DNA from: JADKFD01 sp050250665
GTDB lineage: Bacteria > Pseudomonadota > Gammaproteobacteria > Xanthomonadales > SZUA-5
Direction of reading: 5' to 3'
NCBI GenBank assembly: GCA_050250665.1
Contig: JBFWOF010000002.1
Coordinates: 62,001 to 126,000, forward strand
Length of the DNA stretch: 64,000 nucleotides
How positions within the stretch are numbered: position 1 is the stretch's first letter; every line of letters begins with the position of its first letter. The notes under the pieces were generated by a model, which saw only the letters and a list, made by a program, of their open reading frames with translations, ran no database searches and was not told the origin of the DNA. A program made the translations under genes and the position numbers. This document shows, piece by piece, positions 57,428 to 64,000 of the stretch.

Positions 57428-58378
57428 TCACTGACCGCAGGCCCGCTCAAAGGGTGTGCGGATGACCTGCAAGGTGACGTGATCGATATGGAAACGGGCA
57501 TTCAGCAGGACTGATGCCTGCTGGTAGAAATCGTCCTCGGGCGGACCTGCGGGCCGGATCAGGTGCGCCGTCAGCGCGATCTCGGTGCTGCCCATGGCCC
57601 AGACGTGCAGATCGTGCACGCGCTCGACCCCTGGCAGGGCTTCAAGCGCGCTGCGCACTTCGGCCAGATTGATCTGCTCGGGCACCCCGTCGAAGAGCAG
57701 ATGCAGGGATTGGCGGAACAGTCCCCAGGTGCCGACCACGATGACCACGGCGATGGCCAGACTCAGCAGCGGATCCAGCCATTGCCAGCCGAAGGCCAGC
57801 ACCAGCACACCGGCAATGACCACGCCCAACGACACCAGCGCATCGGCCGCCATGTGCAGGAAGGCGCCGCGGATGTTCAGATCGTGCTCGCGCCCGCGCA
57901 GGAACAGCAAGGCGGTGGCGGTGTTGATCACGATGCCGACTCCCGCCACCCAGATCAGGGTCATGCCTGGCACCGGCGCCGGCACGCTCAGTCGCTGCAC
58001 GGCCTCCCAGGTGAGCGCACCCATGGCCATCAGCAACAGCAGCGCATTGATGAAGGCCGCCAGGATGCTGGCGCGCTTCCAGCCATAGGTATGGCGCTCG
58101 TCCGGACGCAGGCGCGCGGCCGCAGCGCCGGCCCAGGCCAGTACCAGTCCGATGACGTCGCTGAAGTTATGGCCGGCGTCGGCCAGCAGTGCCAGGGAAT
58201 CGACGGTCCAGCCGTACCAGGCCTCGATTGCCACATAGCCCAGATTGAGGCCGATGCCGATGGCAAAGGCCCGATTGAAATCCTTCGGGGCATGCTCGTG
58301 GGCATGCGGGTGATCGTGCTCGTGCGCGGACATCGGATCGGGTTCAGCGGGTGCCGGGGCGGATGGATCCTGACTCAT
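57428..58378 (-). CDS. Cation diffusion facilitator (ZitB/CzcD-like) metal exporter
   Basis: A 316-residue inner-membrane metal:H+ antiporter, probably for Zn and related ions. The N-terminus is His-rich (HEHDHPHAHEHAP); the six helices contain the HxxxD metal sites ADAGHNFSDVIG and HMAADALVSLG; a cytoplasmic C-terminal domain ends the protein (VHDLHVWAMGSTEIALTAHL). The ATG at 58378 has AAAGG upstream and overlaps the end of acr3 by 35 bp; 58333 is an alternative start. It is the last gene of the ars operon, which is unusual for a zinc-type exporter. Confidence 0.92.
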   Translation of the reverse strand: MSQDPSAPAPAEPDPMSAHEHDHPHAHEHAPKDFNRAFAIGIGLNLGYVAIEAWYGWTVDSLALLADAGHNFSDVIGLVLAWAGAAAARLRPDERHTYGWKRASILAAFINALLLLMAMGALTWEAVQRLSVPAPVPGMTLIWVAGVGIVINTATALLFLRGREHDLNIRGAFLHMAADALVSLGVVIAGVLVLAFGWQWLDPLLSLAIAVVIVVGTWGLFRQSLHLLFDGVPEQINLAEVRSALEALPGVERVHDLHVWAMGSTEIALTAHLIRPAGPPEDDFYQQASVLLNARFHIDHVTLQVIRTPFERACGQ

Positions 58379-59414
58379 ACCAGCCTTTGCTGCGATTGAC
58401 CATGCGCACCACCCACAACATCAGCGGCACCTCGATCAGCACGCCGACGACAGTAGCCAGGGCTGCGCCCGATTCGAATCCGAAAAGACTGATCGCGGCG
58501 GCAACCGCCAGTTCGAAGAAATTGGAGGCCCCGATCAATGCCGACGGACAAGCCACATCGTGGCGTTCGCCGAGCACACGGTTCAGTCCGTAGGCCAGAC
58601 CGGCGTTGAGCAGCACCTGGATGAAGATGGGCACGGCCAGCAGGGCAATCACCAGCGGTTGCCGCAGGATGGCCTCGCCCTGAAAGGCGAACAGCAGGAC
58701 CAGTGTCAGCAGCAGCGCCGCGGTGGACCAGGGTCCGATGCGCGCCAGCGCCTGTTCCAGTGCCGCTGGCCCGCGAGCCAGCAGTGTCCGCCGCGCCAGT
58801 TGCGCCAGAATGACCGGGATCACGATGTACAGCAGCACCGACAGCAGCAGGGTGTCCCAGGGCACGCTGATCGATGACAGGCCCAGCAGCAAGGCGACTA
58901 TCGGGGCGAATGCGAACACCATGATGGTGTCGTTCAATGCCACCTGTGTCAGCGTGAACAGCGCGTTGCCGCCGGTCAGTCGACTCCAGACGAAGACCAT
59001 TGCGGTGCAGGGCGCTGCCGCGAGCAGAATCAGACCGGCGATGTAACTGTCGATCTGCTCCGCTGGCAGCCACGGTGCGAACAGCACGCGGATGAAGATC
59101 CAGGCCAGCAAGGCCATCGAAAAGGGCTTGACTGCCCAGTTGATCAGCAAGGTGACGCCGATGCCACGCCAATGCTGCCGAACCTGGGCCAGCGCCGAGA
59201 AATCGACCTTCAGCAGCATCGGGATGATCATCACCCAGATCAGCACACCCACCGGCAGATTGACCTCGGCCACCTGCCAGCGCCCCAGCGCCTGAGTCGT
59301 TCCGGGCAACCACTGACCCAAGCCTATGCCGAGGATGATGCACAAGCCCACCCAGAGCGTGAGGTAGCGCTCGAAGCCCGACATGGCGGGTGCTGTTCCG
59401 GTATCCGGATTCAT
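58344..59414 (-). CDS. acr3: Arsenite efflux permease Acr3
   Basis: A 356-residue, ten-helix arsenite(III):H+ exporter of the BART superfamily, unrelated to ArsB. AAPCTAMVFVWSRLTGG holds the conserved Cys essential for transport; LLKVDFSAL, NPLF-like NALFTLTQVALND and ALIGASNFFELAVAAAISLFG (each from its first residue) are Acr3 blocks. The ATG at 59414 overlaps the stop of the arsC remnant as ATGA. The operon arsR-(arsC remnant)-acr3-CDF is read leftward. Confidence 0.94.
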   Translation of the reverse strand: MNPDTGTAPAMSGFERYLTLWVGLCIILGIGLGQWLPGTTQALGRWQVAEVNLPVGVLIWVMIIPMLLKVDFSALAQVRQHWRGIGVTLLINWAVKPFSMALLAWIFIRVLFAPWLPAEQIDSYIAGLILLAAAPCTAMVFVWSRLTGGNALFTLTQVALNDTIMVFAFAPIVALLLGLSSISVPWDTLLLSVLLYIVIPVILAQLARRTLLARGPAALEQALARIGPWSTAALLLTLVLLFAFQGEAILRQPLVIALLAVPIFIQVLLNAGLAYGLNRVLGERHDVACPSALIGASNFFELAVAAAISLFGFESGAALATVVGVLIEVPLMLWVVRMVNRSKGWYESGSIRPGTR

Positions 59415-59506
59415 GAAACTCTCACTGCCCCGTGCATGTGGGCAAAGGCCTCGGCCATTTGACTGCGGTTGGAGTTTTCCACACACACGAACAACAGTCG
59501 CTTCAC
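59411..59506 (-). pseudogene. Truncated arsenate reductase (LMW-phosphatase-type ArsC), 31 codons
   Basis: Read from a GTG at 59506 the frame gives KRLLFVCVENSNRSQMAEAF, then AHMHGAVRVS and a TGA. This is the N-terminus of a low-molecular-weight-phosphatase-type arsenate reductase, including the complete C-x5-R phosphate loop (CVENSNR). Such enzymes normally have about 130-160 residues; the remaining Cys residues and the Asp are missing. The GTG overlaps the arsR stop (GTGA) and the TGA overlaps the acr3 start (ATGA), so the fragment still links its neighbours translationally. It is most simply an internal deletion; a functional small peptide cannot be excluded. Confidence 0.85.
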
Positions 59507-59847
59507 CGCTCGCCTCCGGTTTTGCCACAGATCGGTCCTGAGGTCGGCGGGCAGCGGTCCAACTGGCCCCCGCAACAGTTCTCACCGAGGTAATCGATCA
59601 GCGCCTGCATCGCCGTGAAATTGGCGCTGTAGCGGATGAAGCGCCCGCTTTGCGTGGCCTCGATCAGCCCTGCGTGCTGCAGCGCCTTCAGATGGAAGGA
59701 CAAGGTCGCCGCCGGGATCGCCAGGCGCTCGCTCATCGTGCCGGGGCAATCGCCCTCCGGCCCGACCTGAACCAGCCAACGGAAGAGCGCCAGACGCGAG
59801 GTCTGGGCCAATGCCGCCAGGGCGGTGACTGCCTGTTTTGAATTCAT
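59503..59847 (-). CDS. arsR: Arsenical-resistance repressor ArsR
   Basis: A 114-residue winged-helix repressor. ALAQTSRLALFRWLVQVG, the recognition helix IPAATLSFHLKALQHAGLIE and RFIRYSANFTAM are ArsR-family features. The E. coli-type CVCDLC site is absent. Instead the C-terminus has CCGGQLDRC, a cysteine set reminiscent of the C-terminal As(III) site of Acidithiobacillus ArsR. It is the first gene of the operon; its operator should lie upstream of 59847 but was not identified. Confidence 0.93.
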   Translation of the reverse strand: MNSKQAVTALAALAQTSRLALFRWLVQVGPEGDCPGTMSERLAIPAATLSFHLKALQHAGLIEATQSGRFIRYSANFTAMQALIDYLGENCCGGQLDRCPPTSGPICGKTGGER

Positions 59848-60097
59848 GTTTCCAGAATAGTCGAAATGACCGCCGGACTCTAGCGCGGCGTCCCGAACGG
59901 AAGTCGGCTCTTGATAGGTCCAGACTTGTCTGGACGCTTCTACGCCACCGTGCGAGAGCGTCCAGACAAGTCTGGACCTACAAGAGCCAGAGCCGACTAT
60001 TGACGCTGACTACAAGTCTGGACCTGCAAAAGCCGACCGTTGACGCTGACCCGGTTCCCGCGACACGCCGAGGCCCGCCTCGGCGGCACTTGCCGAA
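59848..60097. repeat. Inverted pair of GTCCAGACTTGTCTGGAC palindromes plus a half copy
   Basis: Full palindromes lie at 59918-59935 and 59960-59977; a half copy (ACAAGTCTGGACCTGCAAAA) begins at about 60013. Flanking text AAGTCGGCTCTTG and CAAGAGCCAGAGCCGACT is also inverted, enlarging the structure. No gene is seen between arsR and the GspF-like gene. Confidence 0.8.
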
Positions 60098-61078
60098 TCA
60101 GTCGTAGCCGGGTCGCACCACGGCTGCAAAACCTCCGAAAATGCCCTGCGCCATCCATACCGCCAGCATCAGGTACACTAGGCGCGGAATCCAGGTCGCC
60201 AGCGTATCGGTGCGCTCGGCCACCAGCTTGCCTTCGGCCTCGGCGTAGCGCGCGAGCAGCTGCGGCAGCTCGCCACTGCCCTCGCCGGTGGCGATCATGC
60301 CCACCACCGCCGCATTGCCCGGATGCGCCAGCGCACTGACCGCCTGCGCCAGCGTCTGTCCGGACTGCACGCGCGGCAGCAGCTGGGAATAGTCATCGCG
60401 AATGATCTCCACGGTCAGCGTGTCGACCGCGACCGGCAGCGCAGCGAACATGGCCACGCCGCTGCCCAGCAATAGTGCGAGATTCTCGAAGAAGACCTGC
60501 GCCTGCAGCCGCACCAGCAACTCACCCAGTATCGGCAGCTTCAGCATCAACATCTCCAGCGGAGCCCGCGCCGAGCCACCGCTGCCGAGGGCATAGCGTC
60601 GGGCCGCGTACTGCAGCACGGCGATGATCCCCGCCAGCGCCAGCAACCGGCCCAGCGACTGCATCAGGTAGGCTCCGCCGCCGATATTCCCGGCAATCAG
60701 GGCCGGCAAGGGCAGCAGGAACAGAGCGATCGCAAACACCGCCAGCGGAAACAGCAGACGCGCCCGCAACTGCTTGCTGCGACGGGCCTGCGCCGCGGCC
60801 GCGGCACCGAGGCGCTCATGCGCCAGCGCCGGACTGCCGGCCTCGATGGCGGCGCGCAACACCGCCGTTTCCAGCGGCGTGAACAACCCCACGGTGGCCT
60901 GCGCCAGATTCCGGCCCTTGCCCAGCGCCATCAGCACCGGCGCCCACCGAGCCTGCTGCGCCGGCGGGCCGCGGAGCATGCCCACCGCCTGCGCCACCGG
61001 CACACCCGCACGTTCCAGCGCCGCCAGCTGCGCATGCACGTCGGCGCGTTCGGAAGCCGTCAGTGGGCTAGAAACCAT
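60098..61078 (-). CDS. Orphan type II secretion system F-domain (GspF/PilC-like) membrane protein
   Basis: A 326-residue inner-membrane protein with two T2SSF-like halves. The first has GMLRGPPAQQARWAPVLMAL and IEAGSPALAHERLG; the second has LPILGELLVRLQAQVFFENLALLL (from about residue 183), SGQTLAQAVSALAHPGNAAVVGMIATGEGSG (from about 247) and a C-terminal helix. No gspE, gspG or pilin gene is near. It is shorter than typical PilC (about 400), so it may serve a minor pilus or secretion pathway encoded elsewhere. Confidence 0.82.
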   Translation of the reverse strand: MVSSPLTASERADVHAQLAALERAGVPVAQAVGMLRGPPAQQARWAPVLMALGKGRNLAQATVGLFTPLETAVLRAAIEAGSPALAHERLGAAAAAQARRSKQLRARLLFPLAVFAIALFLLPLPALIAGNIGGGAYLMQSLGRLLALAGIIAVLQYAARRYALGSGGSARAPLEMLMLKLPILGELLVRLQAQVFFENLALLLGSGVAMFAALPVAVDTLTVEIIRDDYSQLLPRVQSGQTLAQAVSALAHPGNAAVVGMIATGEGSGELPQLLARYAEAEGKLVAERTDTLATWIPRLVYLMLAVWMAQGIFGGFAAVVRPGYD

Positions 61079-61150
61079 GGGTCGGCCAATCTTGGGCAGT
61101 GCTTGAGCATAGGGGTCTGCCGATGCTTCGGCGATGGCCTCGCTCCGGGG

Positions 61151-61330
61151 AGTCCCGGTCGCACTTGGCGGTGCGTGTGTTCGCCCGACAAACCGCGGAG
61201 GTAGGTCACGTTGACCCGAAGGGTCTACGTGACAGCTACGTCAGTCACGTAGGCCGCTTCGCGGCCAACGTGACCTACTTTAAATTCAAAGACTTGTGGA
61301 ATGTTTGGCGAGAGCGGCCTTAGCCGAGAT
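61151..61330. repeat. 180-bp composite dispersed repeat, second copy
   Basis: It aligns without gaps to 17971-18150. It contains AGTCCCGGTCGC at the left, the palindrome from GTAGGTCACG (61201) to GTGACCTAC (61278), a conserved TTTAAATTCAAA spacer and a decayed REP-like palindrome at the right (about 61308-61330). It lies between the convergent flow of the GspF-like and C25 genes, both minus, as a 277-bp gap. Confidence 0.85.
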
Positions 61331-61355
61331 CACGCGCGGGCGCCATCGCGACCGG

Positions 61356-64000
61356 CTAGCGCAAAGGCATCGCCGGATCCCCGAAAAGGGTGATCGAGTA
61401 CACCGACTCGGCAAACTCCGGCGAGCTTTGCATCAGTCGCTGCTTGGCCACGCTGAGGGCCTCGCCCAGCGTGTTGACCGGAATCCCCGGTTCATCGCTG
61501 AAGCGCCCATCTTCGACGAGATCGAAGAAGCGCGTGCCCAGTGCCAGATGACTGGCGTCCTCAGCCAGACTGGTGGAACCGATCACCGCAGCGCCGAGGC
61601 GATTGCTTCGGAGCAGCAGGGCGTGTGCCATGGTGTCCTGATTGGGCAATACGAAGTAGTTGTTCCAGCAGCCCCATTGGCTGATCAGCGCGGGAGGGCT
61701 GCTGCGGCTGATCGCCGCCAGCTGACTGGTGTCCATCAGATTGTCGAAGGCCCAGCGATTGGGCGCCGAGTGTCCGAGGTAGTTGATCCAGTCGCTGCCA
61801 CCGGAGAGAGCCGCGGTCAGGGCTACTCGCGCGTCACTCAATCCCAGTTCGTCCACCAGCGCGTAGCCGGTTGGCTGACCCTGGCGCAGATAGCTCAGCA
61901 GGCTGCGACTGTGCACATCGAAATGCTCGCCGGGACCGGAGGCACCGGCGCTGGCCAGATAACTGGTCGGCAGAGCGGCAGCACGCGCCAGAATCGAGGT
62001 CAATGCCAGCTGCAACTCACCGACGGTGCGCGCCGGAATCCGGCCCAGCGCCCGTTCCGGCGAACCATCGCCATCGGCGTCGACGAAAGCGTGGTCACTG
62101 GGCGCAAAGCGCACAATCGGATCAGCCACGCGATAGAAGGTGGGCACGAAGCTCTGCGAGCCCAGCCCCAGATAGTCGTGATAGTCGTAGCTGTCGCCGC
62201 CTACCAACAGCACAAAACGCGGATTGACCGCGGCGATGAAATCGCGGATCACCTGCGGATCGGCTTCATGATCATTGCCGGCGTAGATCTCGTCAGTGCG
62301 CACTACTCGCACGCTGTAACCCCGACCCTGCTGCAGAGCCACCAGCGAACCCAGCTCGGAGGCGAACAGCGGATGGCTGACGATCAGATAATCCACCTGC
62401 CCGCTGTTGGCCAGCGCGGTGCTGCCGCCGCGCACTAACGGGCGCTGCACATGAGGATCGTCGGCCAGCCAGAGCGCGGTCACCGATCCGTCCAGTGCCG
62501 CGTTGGCACTGATCTGATCACGACGCTGGCCGAGCGGCGACTCGCTCCAGATCACCACCGGCGATTGCACGTTGTTGACCGCAAAACCCTGACGCAGCTC
62601 GAAGCCGCCGGCAAAGAACTGATCCGGCGCCTGGCCACCGGCACTGCTCAACTGGCCGAAACGCAACTCGCCGGTGCTGGCGTGGGTATGGCGCGGATAG
62701 TTGACGACAAAGCCATCCAGGTTCACGACGTCGGCCGCATATCCGGTGTCGGCCGGCAAGCGAACGGTCAGGGTATTGCTGGCCTGCAACAGGCTGTCCG
62801 GTAACGTCAGCGCGATCATCTCCGACACCAGCCCATCGAAACGGCGGCTGTCCAGACTGACGCCATTGAGCAGCACCTCGACACTGTGATCTGGCGCTGC
62901 GCCCGCGAAATCGAGCCCACCCCACAGAGTCAGCAGCAGATTGACCGGACCTTCGGCGCGATCCGGCAAGGCAAACACCCGCTCCAGCGAGACCGGCGCT
63001 GTGGTCGCCTGCAGGCGCTGGTCATACCAGGGATCCGCTCCCGGCGCAGAGAAGGAATAGGCGCGGTTGGGTGCCATTTCCAGCTGTGCCGACACCACCC
63101 GCGACGGACCGGCCGATTCCACTACCGCGCCCTTGCCTGCAGGCCGCGCGCTGGCGGCATCAATCATGAGGGTATAGACATTACCCGAGCCGTAAAGCGA
63201 CTCGCGACGTTGACCAAACCACTCCACCTCGCAGCCAGAGCTGAGAGTCTCACAGCTCAGATGCCGGACCACCGGCACGCCGCGATCGAGCACCGCCAGC
63301 TGTCGCAGGTTACTGTTGTCGATGGCCAGACCGGCTGTCTGCAGATCACTGAGTTGCACGCGCTGGATACCCGTCTCGGTGACCTCCGCCAACGCCACCG
63401 GCGCCCCCGCGCCCCTGGGCGTCACCGGTGTTGCCGCGTTGCGCGCACGGATGGCAGCCCAGTCCAGCGGCTGGTCAACCACATCGGCACCGACGCTGGC
63501 GCCCACCGCCACGCTGGCATGAAAACGCGAGCGGCCGGCGATATCGACATCCTCCAGCCGCAGCTGGCTGACACCGGGTGCATCGACGATGCGCTGGTAG
63601 CTGCGGCCGCTGAAGCCGTCACTGGCGCCCACAATCAGATCCGCATGCAGTGGGCGCCAGTCGGCACGGTCGTGCTCGCGCCCCCAGAGGCGATAGCCCA
63701 GGTGCGAGATCTCGCTGGCGGTGCTGAAGAGCACATGGATCCGATCCCCGGAACGACTGGACGAGAACTTCGCCAGGGTGACCGGCGTGGTCGAGAAATC
63801 ACCGCCGAAAATGGCGTTACCAGTGGTCTCGGCCGTCGCGTGACTGCGCTCGGCGTCAATGTCGGCATCCTCATCCACGCGCACGCCCATGCGCACCACC
63901 GTGCCCGAGGGATTGCTGAGATTGCAGCGACGCAGCCAGCCACCATCGGCATCGGCGCGGGTCTGCTTGCCGCTGAATCCGCGCAGCGATGCCACCGTGA
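61356..64000 (-). CDS. Gingipain-family (peptidase C25) exported protein, 5' end beyond the window
   Basis: The frame is open past 63995 to the window edge, so the N-terminus is missing; about 880 residues are visible. The C-terminal half is a C25 cysteine-protease domain: DYLIVSHPLF, FVLLVGGDSYDYHDYLG, the Asp-rich DADGDGSPERALGRIPA, the catalytic His in NYLGHSAPNRWAFDN, and the Cys in SQWGCWNNYF about 30 residues later, all in family order. The N-terminal part is beta-rich and probably binds or displays. No C-terminal sorting domain follows the protease; it ends FGDPAMPLR, a common C25 end. It is probably secreted. Confidence 0.82.
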   Translation of the reverse strand, partial: TVASLRGFSGKQTRADADGGWLRRCNLSNPSGTVVRMGVRVDEDADIDAERSHATAETTGNAIFGGDFSTTPVTLAKFSSSRSGDRIHVLFSTASEISHLGYRLWGREHDRADWRPLHADLIVGASDGFSGRSYQRIVDAPGVSQLRLEDVDIAGRSRFHASVAVGASVGADVVDQPLDWAAIRARNAATPVTPRGAGAPVALAEVTETGIQRVQLSDLQTAGLAIDNSNLRQLAVLDRGVPVVRHLSCETLSSGCEVEWFGQRRESLYGSGNVYTLMIDAASARPAGKGAVVESAGPSRVVSAQLEMAPNRAYSFSAPGADPWYDQRLQATTAPVSLERVFALPDRAEGPVNLLLTLWGGLDFAGAAPDHSVEVLLNGVSLDSRRFDGLVSEMIALTLPDSLLQASNTLTVRLPADTGYAADVVNLDGFVVNYPRHTHASTGELRFGQLSSAGGQAPDQFFAGGFELRQGFAVNNVQSPVVIWSESPLGQRRDQISANAALDGSVTALWLADDPHVQRPLVRGGSTALANSGQVDYLIVSHPLFASELGSLVALQQGRGYSVRVVRTDEIYAGNDHEADPQVIRDFIAAVNPRFVLLVGGDSYDYHDYLGLGSQSFVPTFYRVADPIVRFAPSDHAFVDADGDGSPERALGRIPARTVGELQLALTSILARAAALPTSYLASAGASGPGEHFDVHSRSLLSYLRQGQPTGYALVDELGLSDARVALTAALSGGSDWINYLGHSAPNRWAFDNLMDTSQLAAISRSSPPALISQWGCWNNYFVLPNQDTMAHALLLRSNRLGAAVIGSTSLAEDASHLALGTRFFDLVEDGRFSDEPGIPVNTLGEALSVAKQRLMQSSPEFAESVYSITLFGDPAMPLR

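Noticed and set aside
59411..59506. The arsC fragment as mere spacer DNA
   Set aside because: The encoded residues match the ArsC N-terminus including C-x5-R, and both ends overlap neighbours precisely.
62580..62660. Internal FFAGGFE in the C25 protein as a second example of the IFANGFE tail
   Set aside because: It lies in the middle of the protein and lacks the Gly linker and stop context, so it is probably chance.

Overview
The window looks like chromosomal DNA from a high-GC gammaproteobacterium, most likely of the order Lysobacterales (Xanthomonadales). Support is the housekeeping gene order (hemA divergent from a TPR gene, then lolB-ispE-tRNA-Gln-prs-rplY-pth-ychF; miaB-phoH-ybeY; a full ccmABCDEFGHI operon), the TonB-type lipoprotein, the GMC oxidoreductase, and a very heavy load of short dispersed repeats. 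No rRNA, CRISPR array, prophage or transposase gene is visible. The placement is an inference from gene families; no database was searched.

Layout. 1-9 kb: end of a membrane protein, mpl, a Lon-N-domain protein, an HSDL2-like SDR, hemL, purC and amgK, all on +, with a repeat cluster in every gap. 9-13 kb (minus): a TPR hybrid histidine kinase coupled to rarA, then crcB. 13-18 kb (+): miaB-phoH-ybeY and a two-receiver response regulator. 18-23 kb: DUF3025 protein, rimO, and a SoxR-MFS divergent pair with a near-perfect SoxR operator. 23-26 kb: creD-tsaB, doxX. 26-36 kb: the conserved ychF/pth/rplY/prs/tRNA/ispE/lolB/TPR block against hemA-prfA. 36-45 kb: TonB-like lipoprotein, serine hydrolase, lemA-M48 protease, thioesterase, GMC oxidoreductase, MOSC protein. 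45-52.6 kb: DUF3293 gene plus the complete System I cytochrome c maturation operon, including a 59-codon ccmD. 53-57 kb: two secreted proteins. 57-60 kb: an arsenic/metal operon arsR-(arsC remnant)-acr3-CDF. 60-64 kb: an orphan GspF-like protein and a window-truncated gingipain-family (C25) protein.

Working together: mpl and amgK both serve peptidoglycan recycling. miaB, rimO, tsaB, ybeY, pth, prfA, rplY and ychF are RNA or translation functions. hemA and hemL make 5-aminolevulinate for haem, which the ccm operon attaches to c-type cytochromes. SoxR probably controls only the adjacent exporter here. The ars operon keeps arsenite sensing and export but its arsenate reductase is reduced to 31 codons.

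The most unusual layer is between the genes. At least eight dispersed repeat families occur. Many intergenic regions are built as nested modules: an outer pair of short-unit tandem arrays in inverted orientation, with REP-like palindromes or longer elements inside. The array unit differs from module to module, but the two arms of one module share the same unit. Some of these repeats run into genes, supplying the ribosome-binding site of mpl, the N-terminus of HemL, the C-terminus of MiaB and the stop codon of the DUF3025 gene.
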